A program made the position numbers and the translations under genes. This document shows positions 9,320 to 17,900 of a DNA stretch of 49,926 nucleotides, piece by piece. Source of the DNA: Curvibacter sp. (lineage in GTDB: Bacteria; Pseudomonadota; Gammaproteobacteria; Burkholderiales; Burkholderiaceae_C); assembly GCA_019233055.1 (NCBI GenBank), contig JAFAMV010000084.1:1-49926 (forward strand). Reading direction: 5' to 3'. Positions within the stretch are counted from its first letter, which is position 1; each line of letters opens with the position of its first letter. The notes under the pieces were generated by a model that made no database searches, had not been told where the DNA came from, and saw only the letters and a list, made by a program, of their open reading frames with translations.

Positions 9320-10573
9320 TCAGCGGTAGCTGCGCGCGTCCTCGATCACCTTGCCGTCGTTGGGCAGGCTGCCCGGATTGACCAGCTCGACCTCGCCGCG
9401 CAGCTTGGTCACCTCGCGGATGGTGTCGGCCAGGCGCAGGGCCAGGCCTTCCGCCAGTTCGGTGGTCTCGACCTGGAGCACCATCTGGTCGTTGGCCATC
9501 TCGCCGCTGACCACCAGGCGGGCGCGCAGCACCTGCGGAAAGCGCCGGGCGATCTCGGCCACCTGGCCCGGGTGGACGAACATGCCGCGCACCTTGGTGG
9601 TCTGGTCGGCGCGCCCCATCCAGCCCTTGATGCGGGTGTTGCTGCGGCCGCTGGGGCAGTGCCCGGGCAGCACCGCCGAGAGGTCGCCGGTGCCGAAGCG
9701 GATCAGCGGGTAGTCGGGGTTCAGCGTGGTCACCACCAGTTCGCCCACCTCGCCTTCGGGCACCGGGTCGCCGGTGCCGGGACGCACGATCTCGACGATC
9801 ACCCCCTCATCGAGCACCAGGCCTTCGCGCGCCGGGGTCTCGTAGGCGATCAGGCCCAGGTCGGCGGTGGCATAGCACTGGTAGCCGGCGATGCCGCGCT
9901 CCTGCAGCCAGTCGCGCAGCGAGGGCGGGAAGGCCTCGCCGCTGACCAGGGCCTTGCGCAGGCTGGGCAGGGCCAGGCCCAGCTCGGCGGCCTTCTCGAC
10001 CAGGATCTTCAGAAAGCTGGGCGTGCCGATGTAGCCGGCCGGTGCCAGTTCGGCGATGGCCTGGGCCTGCTGTTCGGTCTGGCCGGTCCCGCCGGGGAAC
10101 ACGGTGCAGCCCAGGGCATGGGCGCCGGTCTCCATCATCGAGCCGGCCGGGACGAAGTGGTAGCTGAAGCTGTTGTGGATCAGTTCGCCGGGGCGGAAGC
10201 CGGCGGCATGCATGGCGCGCGCCATGCGCCAGTAGTCGCGCCGGGTGCCCTCGGGTTCGTACAGCGTGCCGGGGCTGGCGAAGACCCTTGGCATGCCGGT
10301 GCCGAAGCCCAGGGCGCTGAAGCCCCCGAAGACATTGCCTCCGGCCTCGCGCGAGGCCTTCTGTTGCGCGAGCAACTCATGCTTGCGGGTGACCGGCAGG
10401 CGGGCCAGGGCGTCGCGGCTGCGGACGGTGTGGGGGTCCACGCCGGCCAGCAACTGCGCGAAGGCCGGGGCATGGGCCTGCGCGTGGGCCACCAGATGGG
10501 GCAGGGCGGCCAGCAGCGTGGCCTCGCGCTCGGCCGGCGAGCGGGTTTCCAATGCGTCGTAGAAAGAAGTCAT
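9320..10573 (-). CDS. PaaK-like (phenylacetate-CoA ligase family) protein with an altered P-loop
   Basis: A 417-aa member of the phenylacetate-CoA ligase family, last gene of the liv operon. Features kept include VSGEAFPPSLRDWL, GYQCYATADLG (the adenylation-motif region), PLIRFGTGDLS, the hinge GRADQTTKVRGMFVHP and a C-terminal lysine region (NDGKVIEDARSYR). The glycine-rich phosphate loop, normally SSGTTGKPT, instead reads ASPGTLYEPE (residues 99-108), losing the lysine and two of the small residues. Known family members form aryl-CoA thioesters from ATP and an aromatic acid. Whether this variant still adenylates a substrate is uncertain. The context points to an aromatic or phenylacyl substrate delivered by the transporter. 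Confidence 0.8.
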   Translation of the reverse strand: MTSFYDALETRSPAEREATLLAALPHLVAHAQAHAPAFAQLLAGVDPHTVRSRDALARLPVTRKHELLAQQKASREAGGNVFGGFSALGFGTGMPRVFASPGTLYEPEGTRRDYWRMARAMHAAGFRPGELIHNSFSYHFVPAGSMMETGAHALGCTVFPGGTGQTEQQAQAIAELAPAGYIGTPSFLKILVEKAAELGLALPSLRKALVSGEAFPPSLRDWLQERGIAGYQCYATADLGLIAYETPAREGLVLDEGVIVEIVRPGTGDPVPEGEVGELVVTTLNPDYPLIRFGTGDLSAVLPGHCPSGRSNTRIKGWMGRADQTTKVRGMFVHPGQVAEIARRFPQVLRARLVVSGEMANDQMVLQVETTELAEGLALRLADTIREVTKLRGEVELVNPGSLPNDGKVIEDARSYR

Positions 10574-10609
10574 GGCGTAGTCCTGTGGGGGAGGGCGGTG
10601 GTCCGGGTT

Positions 10610-11419
10610 TCAGGCCAGCCAGCGCTTGCGGCGCTTGTAGCTCTTGACGTCCTTGAAGCTCTTGCGCTCGCCGCCGCCGACGCCCAGGTAGAACTCCTTC
10701 ACGTCTTCGTTGCTGGCGAGATCGGCGGCCGCGCCATCCATCACGACGCGGCCGCTTTCCATGATGTAGCCATAGTCGGCGTACTTGAGTGCCATGTTGG
10801 TGTTCTGCTCGGCCAGCAGGAAGGTGACCTTTTCCTTGCTGTTGAGGTCCTTGACGATGTTGAACACCTCTTCGACGATCTGCGGGGCCAGACCCATCGA
10901 GGGCTCGTCGAGCAGCACCATGCTGGGGTTGGCCATCAGGGCGCGGCCGATGGCGCACATCTGCTGTTCGCCGCCCGAGGTGTAGGCCGCCTGTGAGGTA
11001 CGTCGGGTCTTGAGGCGCGGAAAGTAGTTGTAGACCTTCTCGAGGTTGGCGGCGATCTCGCCCCTGTCGCTGCGGGTGTAGGAGCCGGTCATGAGGTTTT
11101 CCTCGATGCTCAGGTGGGCGAAACAGTGCCGCCCCTCCATCACCTGGACCACGCCGCGGCGCACCAGCTCGGCCGGGCTGAGGTTCTCGATGCGCTCGCC
11201 GCGCAGCTCGATCGAGCCCTTGGTGACCTCGCCGCGCTCACCCTGCAGCAGGTTGGAGATGGCGCGCAGCGTGGTCGTCTTGCCCGCGCCGTTGCCGCCG
11301 AGCAGGGCCACGATGCCGCCTTCGGGCACTTTCAGGGACACGCCCTTGAGCACCAGGATCACGTGGTTGTAGATGACCTCGATGCCGTTGACATTGAGAA
11401 CGATGTGGGAGGGGTTCAT
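10610..11419 (-). CDS. livF: Branched-chain amino acid-type ABC transporter ATPase LivF
   Basis: A 269-aa ABC ATPase. It has Walker A GGNGAGKTT near residue 40, signature TSGGEQQMCAIGRAL and Walker B MVLLDEP. The signature and length are those of LivF, one of the two ATPases of HAAT-family importers. It carries about 30 basic C-terminal residues (YKRRKRWLA end) beyond the usual domain. It lies between the binding-protein gene (73 bp) and the PaaK-like gene (36 bp). With LivG it would energise the LivH/LivM permease. Confidence 0.92.
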   Translation of the reverse strand: MNPSHIVLNVNGIEVIYNHVILVLKGVSLKVPEGGIVALLGGNGAGKTTTLRAISNLLQGERGEVTKGSIELRGERIENLSPAELVRRGVVQVMEGRHCFAHLSIEENLMTGSYTRSDRGEIAANLEKVYNYFPRLKTRRTSQAAYTSGGEQQMCAIGRALMANPSMVLLDEPSMGLAPQIVEEVFNIVKDLNSKEKVTFLLAEQNTNMALKYADYGYIMESGRVVMDGAAADLASNEDVKEFYLGVGGGERKSFKDVKSYKRRKRWLA

Positions 11420-11492
11420 GGCGCTTGCGGTGGGGGCTGTGGGGCCGGCGCGGCGGCAGGGCTGTCCGCGCCGGGGCCTTCTGGGCGTGGCC

Positions 11493-12830
11493 TCAGGACT
11501 GGCAGTCGGCCGGGGTGCGCGGCGTCAGCTTCTTCTCGGCCGCGTACTTGGCGGCGGTGGCCTTGACCATGGGCTTGATGATCTGCTCATCGCCCTGCAT
11601 CCAGTCGCTGCTGATCTTCCAGGCCTTGCCGTCCCAGGTCTCGATGCGGGCCCAGGAGGCGCCCATGTGGTCCTGGCACGAGGTGCTGATGGGGCGCAGC
11701 ACGCCGCCAAAACCCAGTGCGTCGAGCTTGGCCTGGGTCAGGTTGAGGTTTTCAAGCCCCCAGCGGACCTGCTCGCCGGTCATGACCTTGCCCTTGCCGA
11801 AGCGTTCCTGGGCCGCGCGGATGCCCTCGACCGTCAGCATGGCGCTCATGGCGCCGCGCAGCCACAGCACCTGGCCGACCTCTTCACGCGGGCCGGTGCC
11901 CTGGCCCTTGTCGTGCAGGGTGGCCAGGGCCTCCTTGACCAGCTTGGCGTCGAAGTCGGCACTGTTTTGCAGGGCCACCGCGTTGTAGCCCTTGGCGCCG
12001 TCGCCCACGTCGCGCACATCGGGTTCGGCGCCCGACCACCACACGCCATACATCTTGTCGCGCGGGAAGCCGGTGGCCTGGGCCTCCTTGAGGGCGGTGG
12101 AGTTCATCACCCCGAAGCCCCAGAGCACCACATAGTCGGGGCGCGCCTGGCGCACCTGCAGCCAGGTGGCCTTCTGCTCGACGCCGGGTGCGGTGACCGG
12201 TAGCAGCTGCAGCTCGAAGCCGTGCATCTTCGCGCGCTCCTGCAGGATGGGCAGGGACTCCTTGCCGAAGGGGCTGTCGTGGTAGACCAGGGCGATCTTC
12301 TTGCCCTTGAGCTTGTCGAGCCCGCCCTCGCGCTTGCCGATGGCCTGCACGATCACGTCGCCGGCCACCCAGTAGTTGCCAGCCAGCGGGAAATTCCATT
12401 TGAACACCGAGCCGTCGGCGCTTTCGCTGCGGCCGTAACCCAGGGTCACCAGCGGGATCTTGTCGGCCGGGGCCTTCTCGGTGATGGCGAAGGTGGCCCC
12501 GGTGGACCAGGGCTGCACCACCGAGGCGCCGCCGTGGGCGCCCTTGAGGCGCTCGTAGCATTCGACGCTGCGGGCGGTGTCGTAGCCGGTCTCGCATTCC
12601 TCGAACAGGATCTTCACGCCGTTCACCCCGCCCCGGGCGTTGACCAGCTTGTAGTAGTCGACCGTGCCGTTGGCGATCGGCGTGCCGTTGGGGGCGTAGG
12701 GGCCGGTGCGGTAGGACAGCACCGGGATGTACTGCTCCTTGGCCTGCTGCGCGACGGCCGCGCTGCCGATCAAGGCCGAGGCACCGCACAGGGCCAGGGT
12801 GGTGGCGAGAGCGAGTTGACGAAGCTTCAT
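11493..12830 (-). CDS. LivK-like ABC transporter periplasmic substrate-binding protein
   Basis: A 445-aa type I periplasmic binding protein. The start at 12830 (MKLRQLALATTLAL) gives a Sec signal peptide with probable cleavage after AAVAQ near residue 29. Longer upstream reading of the frame would enter livM and is rejected. The mature part begins YIPVLSYRTGPYAPNG and has the fold marks NGTVDYYKLVNARGGVNGVKI and VVLWGFGVMN. It is longer than classical LivK (about 370 aa), as are the binding proteins of HAAT systems for aromatic or acyl compounds in Burkholderiales. The ligand is unknown; an aromatic acid is the best guess from the flanking CoA ligases. Confidence 0.88.
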   Translation of the reverse strand: MKLRQLALATTLALCGASALIGSAAVAQQAKEQYIPVLSYRTGPYAPNGTPIANGTVDYYKLVNARGGVNGVKILFEECETGYDTARSVECYERLKGAHGGASVVQPWSTGATFAITEKAPADKIPLVTLGYGRSESADGSVFKWNFPLAGNYWVAGDVIVQAIGKREGGLDKLKGKKIALVYHDSPFGKESLPILQERAKMHGFELQLLPVTAPGVEQKATWLQVRQARPDYVVLWGFGVMNSTALKEAQATGFPRDKMYGVWWSGAEPDVRDVGDGAKGYNAVALQNSADFDAKLVKEALATLHDKGQGTGPREEVGQVLWLRGAMSAMLTVEGIRAAQERFGKGKVMTGEQVRWGLENLNLTQAKLDALGFGGVLRPISTSCQDHMGASWARIETWDGKAWKISSDWMQGDEQIIKPMVKATAAKYAAEKKLTPRTPADCQS

Positions 12831-12892
12831 GAGGGGTCTCCTGGATGGGTTGGAGGATGCTCGGGACGGACTGTAAAAACGGGGCGGGGCGC

Positions 12893-13969
12893 TCAATGCG
12901 GGAAGGGCCACAGGCGCAGCTTCTGCTTGGCGGTGGACCAGAGCTTGGCCAGGCCGTGCGGCTCGACGATGAGGAACCAGACGATCAGGCCGCCGAAGAT
13001 CATCAGCTCGGCATGCGAGCCTGCGGTGGTGGTGATCTCGTGGCCGCTGAGCCGGGCCAGGAAGGGCAGCAGCTGGTTCAACGCGATCGGCAGCACCACG
13101 ATGAAGGCGGCGCCGAAGAAGCTGCCCATGACCGAACCCAGGCCGCCGATGATCACCATGAACAGCAGCTTGAAGGACAGGTCCACCGAGAAGGCGCCGG
13201 GCTCCCAGGCGCCGAGGTAGAAGAAGGCCCACAGGGCGCCGGCCACGCCGACGATGAAGGAGCTGACCGCGAAGGCGCTGAGCTTGGCGTACATGGGCCG
13301 GATGCCGATCACGGCGGCGGCGACGTCCATGTCTCGGATGGCCATCCATTCGCGGCCGATGGCGCCGCGCACCAGGTTCTTGGCCGCCAGCGCCAGCAGC
13401 ACCAGCAGGCTCAGGCAGAACAGGTACTTGGCGATGTCGCTGTCCAGCGGCAGGCCGAAGACCTGCAGGTTGGACACCGCCACCGAGCCCGAGGAGTTGT
13501 CGAGCGTGAACCACTTGATGCGCAGGAACATCCAGTCGCTGAAGAACTGCGCCGCCAGCGTGGCCACCGCCAGGTACAGGCCCTTCACGCGCAGGCTGGG
13601 CAGGCCGAACACGATTCCGAACAGCATCGCGCACAGGCCGCCGAGGATCAGCGTCACGATCAGGGGCAGGCCCGGCACCCGGGCGAAGAAGTTGTAGGCC
13701 CCATAGGCGCCCACCGCCATGAAGGCCCCCGAGCCCAGCGAGATCTGCCCGCAGTAGCCGACCAGGATGTTCACCCCGAGTGCGGCCAGCGACATGATGA
13801 CGAAGGGGATCAGGATGGCCTGGAACAGGTAGTCGCTGGCCACCAGCGGCACCCCGATGAAGGCCACGGCGAGCAGGGCGAAGATGAAGAACCGGTCCTG
13901 GGCGATCGGAAAGATCTGCTGGTCGGCCCGGTAGCTGGTCTTGAACTGGCCGTTTTCGCGGTAGAGCAT
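12893..13969 (-). CDS. livM: Branched-chain amino acid-type ABC transporter permease LivM
   Basis: A 358-aa inner-membrane permease starting at 13969 (MLYRENGQFKTSYR). About nine hydrophobic segments are visible, beginning FFIFALLAVAFIGVPLVASDYL. The LivM marks NILVGYCGQISLGSGAFMAVGAYGAY and the coupling helix GREWMAIRDMDVAAAVIG are present. The C-terminal GLIVWFLIVEPHGLAKLW is typical. It pairs with LivH, whose stop lies 31 bp upstream. Together they form the transmembrane path for the ligand bound by the LivK-like protein. Confidence 0.92.
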   Translation of the reverse strand: MLYRENGQFKTSYRADQQIFPIAQDRFFIFALLAVAFIGVPLVASDYLFQAILIPFVIMSLAALGVNILVGYCGQISLGSGAFMAVGAYGAYNFFARVPGLPLIVTLILGGLCAMLFGIVFGLPSLRVKGLYLAVATLAAQFFSDWMFLRIKWFTLDNSSGSVAVSNLQVFGLPLDSDIAKYLFCLSLLVLLALAAKNLVRGAIGREWMAIRDMDVAAAVIGIRPMYAKLSAFAVSSFIVGVAGALWAFFYLGAWEPGAFSVDLSFKLLFMVIIGGLGSVMGSFFGAAFIVVLPIALNQLLPFLARLSGHEITTTAGSHAELMIFGGLIVWFLIVEPHGLAKLWSTAKQKLRLWPFPH

Positions 13970-14000
13970 GGTGTGTCTCCTGGTGTTCTTGTTGTGGGGC

Positions 14001-14930
14001 TCAGACGCGATCGATGATCTTCTCTCCAAACAACCCTTGGGGTCTGAAGAGGAGGAAGACCAGGGCCAGCACATAGGCGAACCAGATCTCGATGCCGCCG
14101 CCGACGAAGGGGCCGAGGTAGACCTCGGAGAGTTTCTCGCCGACGCCGATGATCAGGCCGCCGATGATGGCGCCGGGCACCGAGGTCAGGCCGCCTAGGA
14201 TCACCACCGGCAGCGCGCGCAGGGCCACGGTGGACAGCGAGAACTGCACGCCGAGCTTGCTGCCCCAGATCATGCCGGCCACCAGGGCGACCACCCCGGC
14301 CACGCACCAGACGATGACCCAGATGCGGTTCAGCGGAATGCCGATCGACTGGGCGGCCTGGTGGTCGTCGGCCACCGCGCGCAGGGCGCGGCCGGTGGCG
14401 GTCTTCTGGAAGAAGAGGCTCAGCGCGGCCACCAGCGCAGCGGCGATGCAGGCGGCCACCACGTCCTCCTGGTTGATCAGCACGCCGCCCGGGAAGACCG
14501 AATCGAGCACGAAGAGCGGGTCCTTGGGCATGCCGATGTCGATCTTGTAGACGTCGCCGCCGAACAGGCTCTGGCCCAGGCCTTCGAGGAAGTAGGTGAT
14601 GCCCAGGGTGGCCATCAGCAGGGTGGCGCCGTCCTGGTTGACCAAGTGGCGCAGCACCAGGCGTTCGACCGCCCAGGCCACCACGAACATGACGGCGCCG
14701 GCCCCGACGAAGGCCAGCAGGTTGGCCGCCACCGGGTTGGCGATGCCGGTCCAGCCCGGAATCCATTCGGCCAGCCGGGCCATCGCCAGCGCGGCGAACA
14801 GCACCATCGCGCCCTGGGCGAAATTGAAAACGCCCGAGGCCTTGAAGATCAGCACAAAGCCCAGCGCCACCAGCGAATACAGCATGCCGGCCATCAGGCC
14901 GCCGGTGAGGGTCTCGAGAAAAAATCCCAT
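14001..14930 (-). CDS. livH: Branched-chain amino acid-type ABC transporter permease LivH
   Basis: A 309-aa membrane protein with about eight hydrophobic segments, starting MGFFLETLTGGLMAGMLYSLVALGFVLIFKASGVFNFAQGAMVLFAAL, the LivH signature. Later motifs are GRALRAVADDHQAAQSIGIPLNRI, the loop that contacts the ATPases, and GGLTSVPGAIIGGLIIG. It is 15 bp downstream of livG and 31 bp upstream of livM on the same strand. Length and topology are normal. Confidence 0.92.
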   Translation of the reverse strand: MGFFLETLTGGLMAGMLYSLVALGFVLIFKASGVFNFAQGAMVLFAALAMARLAEWIPGWTGIANPVAANLLAFVGAGAVMFVVAWAVERLVLRHLVNQDGATLLMATLGITYFLEGLGQSLFGGDVYKIDIGMPKDPLFVLDSVFPGGVLINQEDVVAACIAAALVAALSLFFQKTATGRALRAVADDHQAAQSIGIPLNRIWVIVWCVAGVVALVAGMIWGSKLGVQFSLSTVALRALPVVILGGLTSVPGAIIGGLIIGVGEKLSEVYLGPFVGGGIEIWFAYVLALVFLLFRPQGLFGEKIIDRV

Positions 14931-14945
14931 GGTCGCGGTCCTTGT

Positions 14946-15731
14946 CTAGTGCGAGGTGCCGAGGTAGGCCCGGATCACGTCTTCGTTGCGGCGCACTTCA
15001 TCGGGGGCGCCGTCGCCGATCTTCTTGCCGTAGTCGAGCACCACCACGCGGTCCGAGATGTCCATCACCACGCCCATGTCGTGCTCGATGAGCACGATGG
15101 TGGTGCCGAACTCGTCGTTCACATCGAGGATGAAGCGGCACATGTCCTGCTTCTCTTCCACGTTCATGCCGGCCATGGGTTCGTCGAGCAGCAGCACCTG
15201 GGGCTCCATGGCCAGGGCGCGGCCGAGGTCGACGCGCTTTTGCAGGCCGTAGGGCAACTGCCCCACGGGGGTCTTGCGGTAGGCCTGGATCTCGAGGAAG
15301 TCGATGATGCGTTCGACCGCTTCGCGGTGGCGGATCTCTTCGCGCTCGGCCGGGCCGATGCGCAGCGCCTGCAGCAGCAGGTTGCTCCGGATCTTCAGGT
15401 TGCGTCCTGACATGATGTTGTCGAGCACGCTCATGCCCTTGAACAGGGCCAGGTTCTGGAAGGTGCGGGCCACGCCCATCTCGGCCACCTGGCGCGAGTT
15501 CATGTGGTCGAAGGTCCGGCCGCGGAAGGTGATCGAGCCCTCGGAGGGGCTGTACACGCCGTTGATGCAGTTCAGCATCGAGCTCTTGCCCGCGCCGTTG
15601 GGCCCGATGATCGAGCGGATCTCGTGCTCGCGCACATTGAAGGAGATGTCGGTCAGGGCTTTCACGCCGCCGAATCTCAGGCTGATGTTCTTGACGTCCA
15701 GGATGACGTCGCCGATCTTTTTGGTGCTCAT
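14946..15731 (-). CDS. livG: Branched-chain amino acid-type ABC transporter ATPase LivG
   Basis: A 261-aa ABC ATPase. Walker A is GPNGAGKSS near residue 43, the signature is LPYGLQKRVDLGRAL and Walker B is VLLLDEPMAGMN. The YGLQKRVD signature and the C-terminal YGKKIGDGAPDEVRRNEDVIRAYLG are typical of LivG, the second ATPase of HAAT importers. It follows the acyl-CoA synthetase by 19 bp and precedes livH by 15 bp, within the same operon. Confidence 0.92.
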   Translation of the reverse strand: MSTKKIGDVILDVKNISLRFGGVKALTDISFNVREHEIRSIIGPNGAGKSSMLNCINGVYSPSEGSITFRGRTFDHMNSRQVAEMGVARTFQNLALFKGMSVLDNIMSGRNLKIRSNLLLQALRIGPAEREEIRHREAVERIIDFLEIQAYRKTPVGQLPYGLQKRVDLGRALAMEPQVLLLDEPMAGMNVEEKQDMCRFILDVNDEFGTTIVLIEHDMGVVMDISDRVVVLDYGKKIGDGAPDEVRRNEDVIRAYLGTSH

Positions 15732-15750
15732 GGTGTTCGGTTCCGGGGGC

Positions 15751-17697
15751 TCAGGCGGCGGTCTTCACCGGGGCGAAGGTCCTGGCGTCCGAGAGCTTCA
15801 GCGTGGCGCTGACCGAGCCGGTGCGGCCGTCCTCGAACTTGACCTGGGTCTCGATGTACTGCTCGCTGCGGCCGTCGTACAGCGCGTCCACCAGCACCGC
15901 GTATTTCTCGCCGATGAAGCCGCGCCGGACCTTGTTGGTGCGGGTGAGTTCGCCGTCGTCGGCGTCGAGCTCCTTGTGCAGCACCAGGAAGCGGCTGATC
16001 TGCGAGCCGGCCAGCAGCGCGTCGGTGGCCAGGTCGGCGTTCACCTTCTCGACGCATTCGAGCATCAGCTGGTAGACCTCGGGCTTCTGGGCCAGGTCGG
16101 TGTAGCCGGCGTAGGGCAGGTTGCGTCGCTCGGCCCAGTTGCCCACCGCATCGAAATCGATGTTGAGCATCACGCAGACCCGGTCGCGGCCGTCGCCCAG
16201 GGCCACCGCCTCCTTGATGTGGGGGAAGAACTTGAGCTTGTTCTCGACGTATTTGGGCGCGAACATGGCACCGTCGTTGGCGCCGCCCTTGATGCGGCCC
16301 ACGTCCTTGACGCGGTCGATGATCTTCAGGTGGCCCGAGGCGTCGAGGAAGCCGGCGTCGCTGGTGTGGTACCAGCCCTCGGGGCTCAGCACCTCGGCGG
16401 TGGCCTCGGGGTTCTTGTAGTACTCCTTGAGCAGGCCGGGCGAGCGCACCAGGATCTCGCCGTTGTCGGCCACGCGGATCTCCACCCCCTTGCAGGGGAT
16501 GCCCACCGTGTCGGCCTTGACCTCGTGGTCGGGCTGCAGGCAGACGAAGACCGCCGTCTCGGTGGAGCCGTAGAGTTGCTTGAGGTTGACGCCGATGGAG
16601 CGGTAGAAGGTGAACAGGTCGGGGCCGATCGCCTCGCCGGCGGTGTAGGCCACCCGCACCCGCGACAGGCCCAGGGTGTTGCGCAACGGACCGTAGACCA
16701 GCAGATTGCCCAGGGCGTATTGCAGGCTGGCCAGCAGGCCGATCGCGCGGCCGTCCATGCGGGCCGGGCCGTGGCGCCGGGCGACGGCCATGCAGGCGTG
16801 GAACATCCGGCGCTTGAGCCAGCCGGCATCCTCCATGCGGATCATCACGCTGGTGAGCAGCCCTTCGAAGACCCGCGGCGGCGCGAAGTAGTAGGTGGGG
16901 CCGACCTCGCGCAGGTCGATGGCCACGGTGGAGGCCGACTCGGGGCAGTTGACCACGTAGCCACAGACCAGCCACTGGGCGTAGCTGAAGATGTTCTGTC
17001 CGATCCAGGCCGGCGGCAGGTAGGCCAGCACCTCTTCGTGTGCGCCGAGGCGGTCGAACTCCTGGCCGGCCTCGGCACGGTTGATCAGGGTGTCGTGGGT
17101 GTGGACCACGCCCTTGGGCTTGCCGGTGGTGCCCGAGGTGAAGAACATGGCGGCCACGTCGTCGGGACGGGCCTGTTCGACCTCGCCGCGCCAGAAGTCG
17201 GGGTGGTTGCCGGCAAAGACCCGACCGCCTGCGATCAGTTCGTCGAGTGCGCCCAGCCCGGGGTCGGTGTAGTTGCGCAGGCCGCGCGGGTCGTCATAGA
17301 AGATGTGGCTGAGCTGGGGGCACTGGTCCCGCACCTCGAGCATCTTGTCGACCTGCTCCTGGTCTTCGACCAGGCAGAAACGCACCTCGGCATTGTTGAT
17401 CGGGAACACGCATTCGGGGGCCGCCGCGTCCTGGTACAGCGGAATCGGCACCGCGCCCAGCGACTGGGCGGCCAGCATGGTGGCATACAGGCGCGGGCGG
17501 TTCGAGCCCACCACCACCAGATGCTCGCCGCGCTGCAGGCCGGCCTGGTGCAGGCCGCAGGCGATGTGCTCGACCAGCCGGCTCAGATCGGCCCAGCTGT
17601 GGGTCTGCCAGATGCCGTATTCCTTCTCGCGGATCGCCGGCTCTTGGGGCCGTTCGGCCGCATGCTTTTGCAGCAGGCGGGGAAAGGTGGTTTGCAT
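15751..17697 (-). CDS. AMP-dependent acyl-CoA synthetase (long-chain/FadD15-like)
   Basis: A 648-aa ANL enzyme, first gene of the liv operon, starting at 17697 (MQTTFPRLLQKHAAERP). The P-loop TSGTTGKPK is at residues 187-195, the adenylation motif is LYGSTE, and YHTSDAGFLDASGHLKIIDRVKD is the YxTGD/hinge region. The C-terminal lysine lies in the ELTRTNKVRR context, as in long-chain acyl-CoA synthetases, rather than PRTxTGK. Membrane-independent synthetases of this type often head transporter operons for aromatic or branched acids in Burkholderiales and would trap the imported acid as its CoA thioester. It is divergent from the Crp/Fnr-type gene, 203 bp away. Confidence 0.87.
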   Translation of the reverse strand: MQTTFPRLLQKHAAERPQEPAIREKEYGIWQTHSWADLSRLVEHIACGLHQAGLQRGEHLVVVGSNRPRLYATMLAAQSLGAVPIPLYQDAAAPECVFPINNAEVRFCLVEDQEQVDKMLEVRDQCPQLSHIFYDDPRGLRNYTDPGLGALDELIAGGRVFAGNHPDFWRGEVEQARPDDVAAMFFTSGTTGKPKGVVHTHDTLINRAEAGQEFDRLGAHEEVLAYLPPAWIGQNIFSYAQWLVCGYVVNCPESASTVAIDLREVGPTYYFAPPRVFEGLLTSVMIRMEDAGWLKRRMFHACMAVARRHGPARMDGRAIGLLASLQYALGNLLVYGPLRNTLGLSRVRVAYTAGEAIGPDLFTFYRSIGVNLKQLYGSTETAVFVCLQPDHEVKADTVGIPCKGVEIRVADNGEILVRSPGLLKEYYKNPEATAEVLSPEGWYHTSDAGFLDASGHLKIIDRVKDVGRIKGGANDGAMFAPKYVENKLKFFPHIKEAVALGDGRDRVCVMLNIDFDAVGNWAERRNLPYAGYTDLAQKPEVYQLMLECVEKVNADLATDALLAGSQISRFLVLHKELDADDGELTRTNKVRRGFIGEKYAVLVDALYDGRSEQYIETQVKFEDGRTGSVSATLKLSDARTFAPVKTAA

Positions 17698-17830
17698 GGC
17701 GGTTCCTTGTCTCCGTTGGGAAGGCGGCCCCACCCAGGTGCCGCCGTCAGGGCGTGTGCATGGCCTGGGCGATCTGCGCCAGGGCTCAGCGTGTGTTTTT
17801 GGCAATCGTAGGGATCAGTTTGACGTCCGG

Positions 17831-17848
17831 TTGTCATTGCAACGACAA
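17831..17848. promoter_or_regulatory. 18-bp near-perfect palindrome between the liv operon and the crp/fnr-type gene (candidate operator)
   Basis: The sequence TTGTC-ATTGCAAC-GACAA is symmetric at 16 of 18 positions. TTGTCA (plus) stands 17 bp before GGTAGT, and TTGCAA (minus) stands 17 bp before ACTGAT, so the palindrome overlaps possible -35 boxes of both divergent promoters. The regulator encoded at 17901 is the natural candidate to bind it. The promoter assignments are weak. Confidence 0.5.
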
Positions 17849-17883
17849 TTTCCGGGTAGTCCCTAGACCGGAGTTTCCCGGGT

Positions 17884-17896
17884 GTTGTCGCACAAC
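17884..17896. promoter_or_regulatory. Short palindrome just before the crp/fnr-type start codon
   Basis: GTTGT-CGC-ACAAC is perfectly symmetric and ends four bases before the ATG at 17901, where a ribosome-binding site would be expected but is not seen. It may be a second, autoregulatory site or an RNA hairpin limiting translation. Confidence 0.35.
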
Positions 17897-17900
17897 TGAC

